DNA from: an uncultured Planctomycetaceae bacterium
GTDB lineage: Bacteria > Planctomycetota > Planctomycetia > Pirellulales > Pirellulaceae
Assembly (NCBI GenBank): GCA_903921945.1
Contig: CAIXSC010000759.1
Location: forward strand, 1 to 14,466
DNA length: 14,466 nucleotides
Direction: 5' to 3'
The position numbers and the translations under genes are program-made. Of the stretch, positions 7,701-13,890 are shown piece by piece. Position 1 is the first letter of the stretch; every line of letters starts with the position of its first letter. The notes under the pieces were generated by a model that made no database searches, had not been told where the DNA came from, and was given only the letters and a program-made list of their open reading frames with translations.

Positions 7701-8728
7701 TGCCAGCCAACGCGCCGCCGCCAGCCAATGCGCCAGCCAATGCGACGGCCAATGCGACGGCCAACGCGCCCGCCGTGCCGCAACAGCGCCGTCCCGCGCC
7801 ACCGCTCAGCGCGATCGCGATCCAACCCGCCGAACAGCTTGCCCGCAGCCAATACCAAGCCGTGGTCGCGGCGAAAGGCGAATCGCCGATCGCCGTGCTC
7901 GCGCGGTTGGAACTGGCCGAACTGCACGCGCGTCGTGGCGAACTCGACCCGGCCATCGCGCTGTTGAGCGAAGCGATCGATCTGGAACCGGCGCCGGCTG
8001 TCGAGGAGCGGTTGCGACTGCGGCTGGGCGTGGTGCTTGTCGCGAAGAAAGATTACGCCAACGCCCTGCCCCAGTTTTCCGCGGTCGCCGCGAACCCGCA
8101 AAGTCCGCTAGCGGCCGAAGCCCGCTACCGTGCCGGCGAGAGCCAGATGGAAGCTGGCCAGTTCGCGAAGGCGATCGAACTGTGGTTGCCGTTCCGCGAC
8201 CAAGCCCCGTTGCAAAACGTGCCCGGTCTCAGCGACCGCGTCCTACTGCGGCTCGGCCACGCCCAAGCGCTCGCCAGCCAATGGGATCAAAGCCGCCAAT
8301 CCCACGAGACGCTTCTCCAGCGGTTCGCGCAAAGCGTGCATCGTCAAGAGGCGCGTTATGGAGTGGCCTGGAGCCTCCAAAACCAAAAGCAGTTCGATCA
8401 AGCGGCCCAGCACTATCAGCAGGTAATCCAGGAAACGGCGACCGAAATCGCGGCCCGCGCGCAGTACCAACTCGCCATGTGTCGCGTCGAGCAACGCCGG
8501 TTGCCCGAGGCGGTCAACGGATTGCTCGTCGTGCCGTTCACCTATGACTATCCCGAATGGAGCGCGACCGCGCTGTTGGAAGCCGGGAAAGTCCTGATTG
8601 AACTGAAACAGGCTCCCCAAGCCCGCCGACTGTATGAACGCGTCTTGAAAGACTATCCCAACAGCGATTGGGCGAAGACCGCGCAAGAACGGTTGACCGC
8701 GTTGCAGACCGGCCAAGCCACCCCGTGA
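4727..8728 (+). CDS. Very long secreted tetratricopeptide-repeat protein
   Basis: A 1333-residue exported helical-repeat protein. The N-terminus has a 28-residue Arg-containing n-region, a hydrophobic core at about 31-45 and a likely signal peptidase I site near LSAQA-PLAP (about 51). The rest is almost all Ala/Gln/Leu-rich helix pairs with TPR spacing, such as the unit from about 64 (GHRAYNEKQWNVAADRYREF) and the last one near the C-terminus (APQARRLYERVLKDYPNSDW). The C-terminal units resemble the BamD/CpoB (YbgF)-type periplasmic TPRs. A Pro/Ala/Asn linker of short repeats (993-1016) splits the array in two. No catalytic motif is visible, so the likely role is a periplasmic or outer-membrane scaffold. 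ATG 4727 has only a weak AGG at 4715-4717. It is first after the 4579 promoter, with the FG-GAP gene 17 bp downstream. Confidence 0.85.
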   Translation: MVRDPQGDPSCPSPWKRTLGDGARPALSRVAASLAWLASLFAVTGTLSAQAPLAPEEQAALMLNAGHRAYNEKQWNVAADRYREFTQKHANQPGVQAARYGLGLALLEVAPRDYKAVTEALTPPATAADFPQRAEALYYLGLAYRGWAYDSLAQMVAKPNEAAALKQAALQQFAQASQRFSESHTAWGARPKSPPPANSTIAPETDWSARARCDQAEMLLAQEKWKEAADLLAPLVADAALASSRYLPLANYLLGNAGFQLRDYALAVRSLSKLAPFADPVFGVHAQYLLARTHHQLAERAEAAATYEAVVAGYLKQKAAAQQQLQNAAALQGQPEERARLEELTRSIPEYVAKAQFHWAVLLLEQQKAADALPRFTTFLEQNPKSPLADDARLRQGMCQVELRQFPAALATLQPLHAHATLADRALLWTARAQLGAADPAQPAPYQQALNAAIGLLGQAADRANQRIAAEPDAKLRRAEILLELGDLQQSNKQPAPAATTYETAIKENLAPERLEEFAQRRVIALHLANQLDAADLAAQQFAQTYPQSPLLASVMFRAAENATLRAAAIDPAQTAAPTAPKNPELQKWLTEAANRYKILLEKFPEFPQASLARYRWALAQYRSGDLAGARKLLTEIPTSDFQGELAAGPYYLADCVLRELPSDDADALAVARQLQTLDEAQKLLDQFVGAQGPDPAKAAPQTPDALLKLGYCQQRIARQLADPNTRNQKLQAARQAFERIGQQFAASAAAPAAAFERANCLIEQNDLGGAQAELTRFRADPLKGSPIAPLAWLRLAQLLRAQNKAAEAAAVLLEARNNYEAALANDPVRAPWAALLAYHHAVATKEATVEPAKLVDVQKLFEAVAQKYAATPEGPEAAWRAGQCRREEAVARQRLAFAARDKPGLKPEELAAATKQLEEATKALSDAGQFLVQQAGAVAAKAAGSDIHQRLLYEAAWCFQSVADAEIAAARAKLADEQLKAWLDQQAKAQLPANAPPPANAPANATANATANAPAVPQQRRPAPPLSAIAIQPAEQLARSQYQAVVAAKGESPIAVLARLELAELHARRGELDPAIALLSEAIDLEPAPAVEERLRLRLGVVLVAKKDYANALPQFSAVAANPQSPLAAEARYRAGESQMEAGQFAKAIELWLPFRDQAPLQNVPGLSDRVLLRLGHAQALASQWDQSRQSHETLLQRFAQSVHRQEARYGVAWSLQNQKQFDQAAQHYQQVIQETATEIAARAQYQLAMCRVEQRRLPEAVNGLLVVPFTYDYPEWSATALLEAGKVLIELKQAPQARRLYERVLKDYPNSDWAKTAQERLTALQTGQATP
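7703..7774 (+). repeat. Short in-frame tandem repeats encoding a PANA/TANA linker
   Basis: Units of about 12 nt, such as GCCAATGCGACG and variants, encode repeated Ala-Asn-Ala-Thr/Pro residues at 993-1016 of the TPR protein. The unit is a multiple of three, so copy-number change would keep the frame. The segment joins two halves of the helical array and is probably a flexible spacer. Confidence 0.8.
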
Positions 8729-8734
8729 CCGCCT

Positions 8735-8738
8735 GGAG
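8735..8738 (+). promoter_or_regulatory. Shine-Dalgarno site deciding the FG-GAP gene start
   Basis: GGAG lies 7 nt before ATG 8746, in the 17-bp gap after the TPR stop. It supports this start over the in-frame ATG 8668, which lies inside the TPR gene and would add 26 charged residues in front of the signal peptide. Confidence 0.75.
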
Positions 8739-8745
8739 CCATTCG

Positions 8746-10512
8746 ATGAACTTCTCGCCTCCTTGGGCCGCCTTGCCGGCGACTCGCCCGATCACGGTCC
8801 GCGGCGCCGCGGCGCTGCTCCTCGTTGGACTCGCGTTGGTCCTCCGTCCCGCAATCGTGTTTGCGTATGTCGAGATACCGTATTCGCTGGGCCGAGTCGT
8901 TCAGGAATCGACGTCGATCTCGGTCCTGCGGATCGACAAAGTCGATCGCGAACGCAACTTGATCCTGTTCCGCAAGGTCCAGGACTTGAAAGGTTCGCAA
9001 CCTGGCGAAGTGATACGCCACAACATCGGCCGCGGCGGTTTTCACGAACGCGAATGGCGCGCCATCATGGAATACGCCGAGCCCGGCCGGCTTGCCGTCT
9101 TCTTCAATAACGGCGGCGCCAGCGAGACATGCATCGGCAATTATTGGTACCAAGCCTACGCCGGCGGCGAGTGGTGGAACATGAGCCATGGCGAACCGTA
9201 CATGCTGCGGACATTCGCCGGCCCGGCGGAAAAGATGGCGGCCTTGGTCGCGGCCATGGTCACAGGCCAGGAAGTGGTCGTGCCATGTATGGTCGACGGC
9301 GATAAACAGGCCCTGCAAATGCGTAACGGCCGCATTCATCGACTGCGGGCCAGCCTGAAGATCCAGGATTACAACGTGCCACGCGACTTCGCCGGCTGGG
9401 GCGGCGACGACTTCCGCAAACTTGCCGGCATGGCCGGCTTCTCCCACTATGCCGGCATCAGCCGCGTCGACCCTGACGCGCGTGGCGTCGCGCTGGCCGA
9501 TGTCGACGGCGATGGCAAGTCCGACTTCTGCCTCTACGGTAGCGGCAAAGCGTCGCTCTTGCGAGTCGAAGGGACCGCGCTCAGCGAGGTCGCCCTGCCA
9601 CTGGTTGGCGGCGCCCGGAGCGCCGAATTCGGCGACGTCAACGGCGACGGCAAACCGGATCTGTTGCTCGCCACTCCGGCTGGTCCCAAATTGCTGATCA
9701 ACCAAGGCGGGAGCTTCAAGGACGAATCGGCTGGCCTTCCGAAAGAACCGTACTACCAACTCGCCGCCGCCGCGTTCCTTGACTTCGATGGCGATAAGCG
9801 GCTCGACGTGCTGATCGCCAACGGATTCCTCGGCCTGCGACTCTATCGCAACTCTGGCGGTCCCGCCGCCGGCAACGTCGCCGCGATCGGTTTCGAAGAC
9901 CGCTCGGCTGCCGCGAAACTCGGTCCCGACGCGCCCCACGCCACCCTTCGTGGCGACCATCTTGCGGTCGCCGATGTCAATGGCGACGGCCGCGACGATT
10001 TCCTCTACGGCGCCGGCACCGGGTTGCTGGCGATCAACACGCCGGCCGGCTTCGAGTGGTCCGCGAACAGCGGCATTCAATACGCCGTCGCCAGAATCCG
10101 GCCCGCCTTCGGCGATTTCGATGGCGACGGCCGCGCCGACCTCTATATCCCTCAAGGACCGGCCGGCAAACTGCTCGCCAACCGTGGAGGCCGCTTTGAA
10201 GAGGTTACCGCCGCCGCCGGCGAACTCTCCCGACCGCTCGCCCAAGCCGCCACCGCCACCTGGACCGACCTGGATCGCGACGGAAAGCTGGACTTGGTTG
10301 TTGGGTGTCTCAAAGGCCCGAACCGCTGTTTCCGCAATTTGGGCGGGGGGAAGTTCGCCGAAACCTCCGAGTCGCTCGGCCTGCTCCAACACGTGTTCAA
10401 CACTCGCGGCATCGGTGTCGGCGACGTCAACAAAGACGGCATCCCCGACTTCGTGTTCACCAACGAAGGGCAGGAATCCTCCGTGCTGATCGGCGCCGCG
10501 CCGGCGCCTTAA
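8746..10512 (+). CDS. Secreted FG-GAP/VCBS seven-motif beta-propeller protein
   Basis: A 588-residue exported protein. The signal peptide has its core at 20-33 and a likely cleavage after IVFA (residue 40). Residues 41 to about 225 form a non-repeat domain with conserved-looking patches (YVEIPYSLGRVVQEST at 41, GGASETCIGNYWYQAY at 123); I recall similar heads in other planctomycete proteins but know of no assigned function. Residues 245-575 hold seven calcium-loop motifs of the DxDxDGxxD type, beginning at 252, 297, 346, 410, 457, 508 and 560. That fits a seven-bladed integrin-alpha-like propeller. Loop 3 (DFDGDKRLD) lacks the usual Gly, and loops 6 and 7 have R or K in place of the small residue. 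Such propellers usually bind ligands or proteins. It is probably co-transcribed with the TPR gene. Confidence 0.9.
   Translation: MNFSPPWAALPATRPITVRGAAALLLVGLALVLRPAIVFAYVEIPYSLGRVVQESTSISVLRIDKVDRERNLILFRKVQDLKGSQPGEVIRHNIGRGGFHEREWRAIMEYAEPGRLAVFFNNGGASETCIGNYWYQAYAGGEWWNMSHGEPYMLRTFAGPAEKMAALVAAMVTGQEVVVPCMVDGDKQALQMRNGRIHRLRASLKIQDYNVPRDFAGWGGDDFRKLAGMAGFSHYAGISRVDPDARGVALADVDGDGKSDFCLYGSGKASLLRVEGTALSEVALPLVGGARSAEFGDVNGDGKPDLLLATPAGPKLLINQGGSFKDESAGLPKEPYYQLAAAAFLDFDGDKRLDVLIANGFLGLRLYRNSGGPAAGNVAAIGFEDRSAAAKLGPDAPHATLRGDHLAVADVNGDGRDDFLYGAGTGLLAINTPAGFEWSANSGIQYAVARIRPAFGDFDGDGRADLYIPQGPAGKLLANRGGRFEEVTAAAGELSRPLAQAATATWTDLDRDGKLDLVVGCLKGPNRCFRNLGGGKFAETSESLGLLQHVFNTRGIGVGDVNKDGIPDFVFTNEGQESSVLIGAAPAP
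10492..10508 (+). terminator. GC hairpin just before the FG-GAP stop codon (weak)
   Basis: GGCGCCG (10492-10498) pairs perfectly with CGGCGCC (10502-10508) around a CGC loop. The all-GC 7-bp stem lies over the last codons and is followed only by TTAAG rather than a T-run. It could slow or end transcription between the TPR/FG-GAP pair and the downstream genes. It may equally be a by-product of the Gly-Ala-Ala-Pro-Ala-Pro codons. Confidence 0.25.
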
Positions 10513-10763
10513 GTGTGGGTGGAGGGGCTGCGGTTTACGCTCCACAAACAGATGGAAACACCCGTCGTTCCCCCAATCCGTCGCGTTGCTGATCCGTGCC
10601 CGTCGTTGTCATCCGCAGTGGAAACGTGTGCCAGTTTTCGTGTGTTCCCTAATCGGTGGAGGCGTCCGACGTGGACAACAGTCCTGGACAGTTGCGGTTG
10701 ACAATCCAACTCGGCCCTCTTTCGCCGAACACGCCTTTTTCACCACCACTGCGGAGCGCCCAC
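10513..10763. other. Intergenic gap of 251 bp, no supported gene
   Basis: No supported gene. A perfect -35-like TTGACA occurs at 10698-10703, but nothing like a -10 follows at 16-18 bp. Another near-consensus hexamer, TTGTCA (10606-10611), also lacks a partner. The gap is long enough for a separate promoter for the PQQ-like gene, but I cannot place one with confidence. Confidence 0.5.
10753..10756 (+). promoter_or_regulatory. Shine-Dalgarno site deciding a GTG start
   Basis: GGAG (within GCGGAG) lies 7 nt before GTG 10764. No comparable site precedes the in-frame ATG 10656, whose use would add 36 residues with no signal-peptide character. It favours the GTG as the true start. Confidence 0.7.
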
Positions 10764-12260
10764 GTGTCGTCTGTGTTCGCCATTCAACCCAAACAAGTTC
10801 AGCGGTCGTCCCCGCAGTGGCTGCGAATGATGGCCGTGGGGTGCGGATTGTGGATGGCAGCGGCTTGGCTGACGGTCGCGGGGGCGCCAACGGCGGGACT
10901 CGCGGCGGATTGGCCCACGCATCGCGGCACGTTGACCCGCGCCGGCAATGTCGATGGCGGACCAGGACCCGCGCGCGCGGAAGTTGCGTGGGTGCAACGG
11001 GGCGTTGAGCATTTCATCGCCTCGCCGGCGACGGATGGCCAGTCGGTTTTCGTCTCGGGGCTTGGGGCCTTTAATTCGGCCACGTTTCAAGCACTGAATC
11101 CGCAGTCCGCCGTTTCCAGCCGGCAGCGTTGGATCAAAGGTCCGCCGTACCTGAAGCTGCCGTTGGCCAGCTCGCCCGCGATCGCGGGTGGACTCGTGGT
11201 TTTTGGGGACGGCATGCATCAAACCGATGGCGGTGTCTTGCATGCGTTGCGGTCGGACACGGGCCTCCCAGTGTGGCAATACCCGGTGCCCGGCACGTTG
11301 ATCCATCTGGAAGGTGGACCGGCGGTTGTGGATGGAAAGGTGTACATCGGCGGCGGTAACGCGGGCGTGATTTGTGTCGACTCGAATCGGTTGGAACTCG
11401 ATGGAAAACCGGCCGACCGCGTCGCCGTGGAAGCGGACCTCAAAAAACGCTGGCAAGACATGCTGGCCAAGTACGAGCAAGAGAAAAAGGTGGATCCCGA
11501 TTTCGCGGTGCCGCCAAGCGAGGACGCATTGCCGAAACCGCGTCCGCGGAAAGTCTGGCAAGCGGGCGCCGGCCAATGGCACGTCGACGCGCCGCTGGCG
11601 GTGGCCGGCGATCGCGTCTTCGTCGCGTCCGCGTTTTTGGACGTGGAGCGAGTTGGGGAGCGAGCGCTGTTGGCGTTGAACTTGGCCGATGGCGCGGTTC
11701 GTTGGAAAACGCCGCTGGGACTCAATCCCTGGGCCGGTCCGACGGTCGCGGGCGAGCTTGTACTGGTCGGCGGCAGCAATATCCGGCTGGAACCGCGGGA
11801 TGTGCCGCAGGGCCGGGGCGAGCTGTTGGCGGTTGATCGCGCGAGCGGAACCGTGAAATGGAAACGCGAAGTTCCCGGCGGCGTCGTGTCGTCGATTGCC
11901 GTCGCCGGCCCGCTCGCCATCTTCGCCGCCACGGACGGCAAGGTTCGCGCGTGGGATCTCGCGACCGGAGCGGACCGCTGGACCTTTGACGGCAAAGCCC
12001 CGTACTTCGCCGCGCCGGCGATTGCGGGTGAAACGGTTTATGTGGCCAACCTGAGCGGTCAGATCAACGCGTTGCAACTCGCGACCGGCCAATCCCAGTG
12101 GCAGTTGGACTTGGCAACCCATCCCGATGTTCGCGCGCCTGGCCAAGTCTATGGATCGCCGATCGTCGCTGGCGGTAAATTGTTTGTCGCCACCTGCAAT
12201 CTCGCCTCCGACGGCGGTCCGCGCGCGACGGTCGTTGTCGCCATCGGCCCCAAATCGTAA
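10764..12260 (+). CDS. Secreted PQQ-like (BamB/WD40-like) beta-propeller protein, GTG start
   Basis: A 498-residue exported propeller. The signal peptide follows a 20-residue n-region, with a hydrophobic core at about 23-40 and likely cleavage near GLAA-DWPTHRG (about 48). The WPTHRG opening and repeated ALxxxTGxxxW blade motifs (ALRSDTGLPVW at 161, ALNLADGAVRW at 304, AVDRASGTVKW at 356, AWDLATGADRW at 396, ALQLATGQSQW at 437) mark the PQQ-like repeat family. A Lys/Glu-rich helical insert of about 45 residues (221-265) interrupts the propeller, a pattern I associate with planctomycete members. The catalytic residues and disulfide of true quinoprotein dehydrogenases are not evident, so a structural or binding role is likelier than an enzyme. 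ATG 10827 or 10830 is a less likely start. It heads a tight run of genes, with the next starting 37 bp later. Confidence 0.88.
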   Translation: MSSVFAIQPKQVQRSSPQWLRMMAVGCGLWMAAAWLTVAGAPTAGLAADWPTHRGTLTRAGNVDGGPGPARAEVAWVQRGVEHFIASPATDGQSVFVSGLGAFNSATFQALNPQSAVSSRQRWIKGPPYLKLPLASSPAIAGGLVVFGDGMHQTDGGVLHALRSDTGLPVWQYPVPGTLIHLEGGPAVVDGKVYIGGGNAGVICVDSNRLELDGKPADRVAVEADLKKRWQDMLAKYEQEKKVDPDFAVPPSEDALPKPRPRKVWQAGAGQWHVDAPLAVAGDRVFVASAFLDVERVGERALLALNLADGAVRWKTPLGLNPWAGPTVAGELVLVGGSNIRLEPRDVPQGRGELLAVDRASGTVKWKREVPGGVVSSIAVAGPLAIFAATDGKVRAWDLATGADRWTFDGKAPYFAAPAIAGETVYVANLSGQINALQLATGQSQWQLDLATHPDVRAPGQVYGSPIVAGGKLFVATCNLASDGGPRATVVVAIGPKS

Positions 12261-12284
12261 TCACAGACTCCGTCCTCCTGCTCG

Positions 12285-12289
12285 AAGGA
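12285..12289 (+). promoter_or_regulatory. Shine-Dalgarno site deciding the YdjY-type gene start
   Basis: AAGGA lies 8 nt before ATG 12298. It supports this start over an in-frame ATG at 12127 that lies inside the PQQ-like gene and would put 57 unrelated residues before the signal peptide. Confidence 0.7.
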
Positions 12290-12297
12290 TCGCATCG

Positions 12298-12990
12298 ATG
12301 ACAGTTTCCCCAGCCTCGCATGCCGCGCTCGCGTGGCTCGCGTTGTCGGCAGTCTTGGTCGCGGTTCCGCGGCTTCAGGCCCAAACACCCGCGCCCGCCG
12401 GACTGAAAATCGACAAAGAGAAGAAGACCGTCACGGTCGATTGCCGCATCGCGCCGCGCAAGCTGCCCAACCTCAGCGAGGTCTACCCGATCGAAGTGAT
12501 CGCCGCGTGGCCGGCGCCCAAGGGCCAAAAGGCGCATGAAACGGTTGTCACCACGGAGGTCAAGCCGAGCGACCTGCATCAAGCGCTCGTGTCGCTAGGC
12601 TTGAAACCGGGCAAGCCGGCGAAAGGCGAAGGCGCGGCCGCCGCCGGCCCCGAAGTCAAACTATTCCTCGACCTGCCCGGCCCGGGCGGCATCGCGAAAC
12701 GACTGCCCATCGAACGCGCGTTGGTCGATAAGAAGACCGGAAAAACCATGCCCGCGCTCAAATGGATTTTCACGGGCTCCGTCGAAAAGCAACCCGATCC
12801 GGCCAAACCGGAAAAGATCTACGCCGCCGACGCCACCGGCACGTTCATCGCCATCTTCCCCGTTACGGACGAATGCGTGCTCCAGTCCAGCCTCACCATG
12901 AAAGACGAACCCCTCATCAAGCTCGACACCAACGTGAAAACGCTTCCGGAAGCCGGTGTCGCCGCGCAGTTGGTGGTCGTCGTGCCTTAG
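12298..12990 (+). CDS. Exported YdjY-domain protein
   Basis: A 230-residue protein with a signal peptide (core at about 9-23, likely cleavage near LQA-QTP, about 28). Residues 36-106 match the YdjY-type domain as I know it: KIDKEKKTVTVDCRIA, then YPIEVIAAWPAPKGQKAHET, then KPSDLHQALVSLGLKPGKP. A second half (about 118-230) has WIFTGS at 156, followed by a strand-rich end. The domain is common and often multicopy in planctomycetes. Its biochemical role is not established, and no CxxC or other cofactor motif is present here (only Cys49 and Cys193). An Ala/Gly-rich insert (108-117) follows the core. It lies between the PQQ-like gene and the proline-rich gene and is probably co-translated with them. 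Confidence 0.75.
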   Translation: MTVSPASHAALAWLALSAVLVAVPRLQAQTPAPAGLKIDKEKKTVTVDCRIAPRKLPNLSEVYPIEVIAAWPAPKGQKAHETVVTTEVKPSDLHQALVSLGLKPGKPAKGEGAAAAGPEVKLFLDLPGPGGIAKRLPIERALVDKKTGKTMPALKWIFTGSVEKQPDPAKPEKIYAADATGTFIAIFPVTDECVLQSSLTMKDEPLIKLDTNVKTLPEAGVAAQLVVVVP

Positions 12991-13029
12991 GATTCGAGTT
13001 GCCCTTGAAGAACGCCGGTTCGAGTCTGC

Positions 13030-13034
13030 GGAGG
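13030..13034 (+). promoter_or_regulatory. Strong Shine-Dalgarno site for the proline-rich gene
   Basis: GGAGG lies exactly 7 nt before ATG 13042, the strongest ribosome site in the window. It supports translation of an otherwise unrecognised gene and favours this start over the in-frame ATG 13159. Confidence 0.8.
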
Positions 13035-13041
13035 TTGGATC

Positions 13042-13884
13042 ATGAGTGCGAATGACGGGAATCACGAGCGTGTTTTGCGGCCCGAGCGGCTCGAGGGCGG
13101 CCCTGTCGAAACGCCTCCGAGTCGCGCAAGTCGCGGTTCGCATCGCGGGCTTGGCGTGATGGCCGGACCCTACGCGGCGGTGCGTGGTTGCTTCGCACCC
13201 GCCTTCGCTAGCGCCGTTGCCCCCGCCTTCGCACCCGCCTTCGCTGGCGCCATTGCGGTCGCCTTCGCGGTGACATTCGCCGCGACGACTTCGTTCGTGG
13301 TCGCCCAAACCCCCGCCGCGGTTGCCGATCGTCTTCCGCCACCCCGATCCGTGGAACTGCCGGCGTTGCCAAGTTCTTCGGGTCCGACGCTCGTCATCCG
13401 TCGCGGCTCAGACTTGCCTCGTCCTCATTTGTGGACTTTGCCCGCGGGAGAAACGCCCAGGACGCCCGTGTTGTTGCCGAGCGATTCGGTTCGCAAGCCG
13501 TGGCGACACCTGATCGGCGAGCCGTTGTCGTTGGCGGTAGAACCGGTGCCCGCGACGCCGTCGACGCCCGTGTTTCCGACAGCCACGCCCGCCCGCGTGC
13601 TCGATGCGAACGCCTGGGCGGGAACGCCCGTCTTGCCGCGTTTCGAGCGTCTCGCCGATCCGGCTCCGCGAGTGCAAGACGACGCCACGGGCCTTCCGGC
13701 TTTTGGGTATTTGACGCGTCCCGTCGCCACCGCCAACCCAGTCCCGCCGCCGTTGGTACCGATGCTGCTCGTCGATCCCGATGCTCCGCTGCGTGCCGCC
13801 GCCGTTTCAAACCCACCCTTGGACACGGATCGTCCCGCCACCTCGCGCGAGACGCCGCCGCGTCCTCAGTTCCCGGCGAAGTAA
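13042..13884 (+). CDS. Unrecognised proline-rich exported protein
   Basis: A 280-residue protein I do not recognise. Residues 1-49 are a long charged n-region. Residues 50-87 are a hydrophobic Ala/Phe/Val segment built from tandem repeats, ending in FVVAQTP, which looks like a signal peptidase site near 88-89, though an uncleaved anchor is possible. The remainder has about 20% Pro by eye, few predicted helices and recurring TPV-L/F-P phrases (141, 175, 195), and ends in RPQFPAK. No Cys follows residue 50, and no catalytic or binding motif is visible. It is likely an extended, low-structure envelope protein, perhaps a linker or wall-spanning partner. It begins 51 bp after the YdjY-type gene and stops 6 bp before the next start. 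A strong ribosome site and intact frame support a real gene. Confidence 0.7.
   Translation: MSANDGNHERVLRPERLEGGPVETPPSRASRGSHRGLGVMAGPYAAVRGCFAPAFASAVAPAFAPAFAGAIAVAFAVTFAATTSFVVAQTPAAVADRLPPPRSVELPALPSSSGPTLVIRRGSDLPRPHLWTLPAGETPRTPVLLPSDSVRKPWRHLIGEPLSLAVEPVPATPSTPVFPTATPARVLDANAWAGTPVLPRFERLADPAPRVQDDATGLPAFGYLTRPVATANPVPPPLVPMLLVDPDAPLRAAAVSNPPLDTDRPATSRETPPRPQFPAK
13192..13299 (+). repeat. Three 36-nt tandem units forming the hydrophobic export segment
   Basis: Units start at 13192, 13228 and 13264. The first two differ at about six positions and encode FAPAFASAVAPA and FAPAFAGAIAVA; the third is diverged (FAVTFAATTSFV). The array makes up nearly the whole hydrophobic core of the export signal. 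Each unit also contains a smaller internal echo, GCCTTCGC. Confidence 0.8.
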
Positions 13885-13890
13885 CGCGTC

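Noticed and set aside
4844..8101. Two long antisense open frames (508 and 571 codons) opposite the TPR gene
   Set aside because: Composition is that of reverse-complemented Ala/Gln/Leu helices; no ribosome site or domain is seen.
8653..10545. A long antisense open frame (630 codons) opposite the FG-GAP gene
   Set aside because: The sense strand has a signal peptide, a ribosome site and seven regular calcium-loop motifs; the antisense frame is a by-product of GC-rich third positions.
10698..10703. Promoter for the PQQ-like gene based on a perfect TTGACA
   Set aside because: No -10-like hexamer at 16-18 bp downstream.
10740..12146. An antisense open frame (468 codons) opposite the PQQ-like gene
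   Set aside because: The sense frame has regular propeller motifs and a signal peptide; the antisense product is Arg/His/Gln-rich without recognisable structure.
10764..12260. Assigning the PQQ-like gene as BamB or as a quinoprotein alcohol dehydrogenase
   Set aside because: There is no lipoprotein Cys after the signal, and dehydrogenase catalytic and disulfide features are not evident; the family motif alone does not justify either name.
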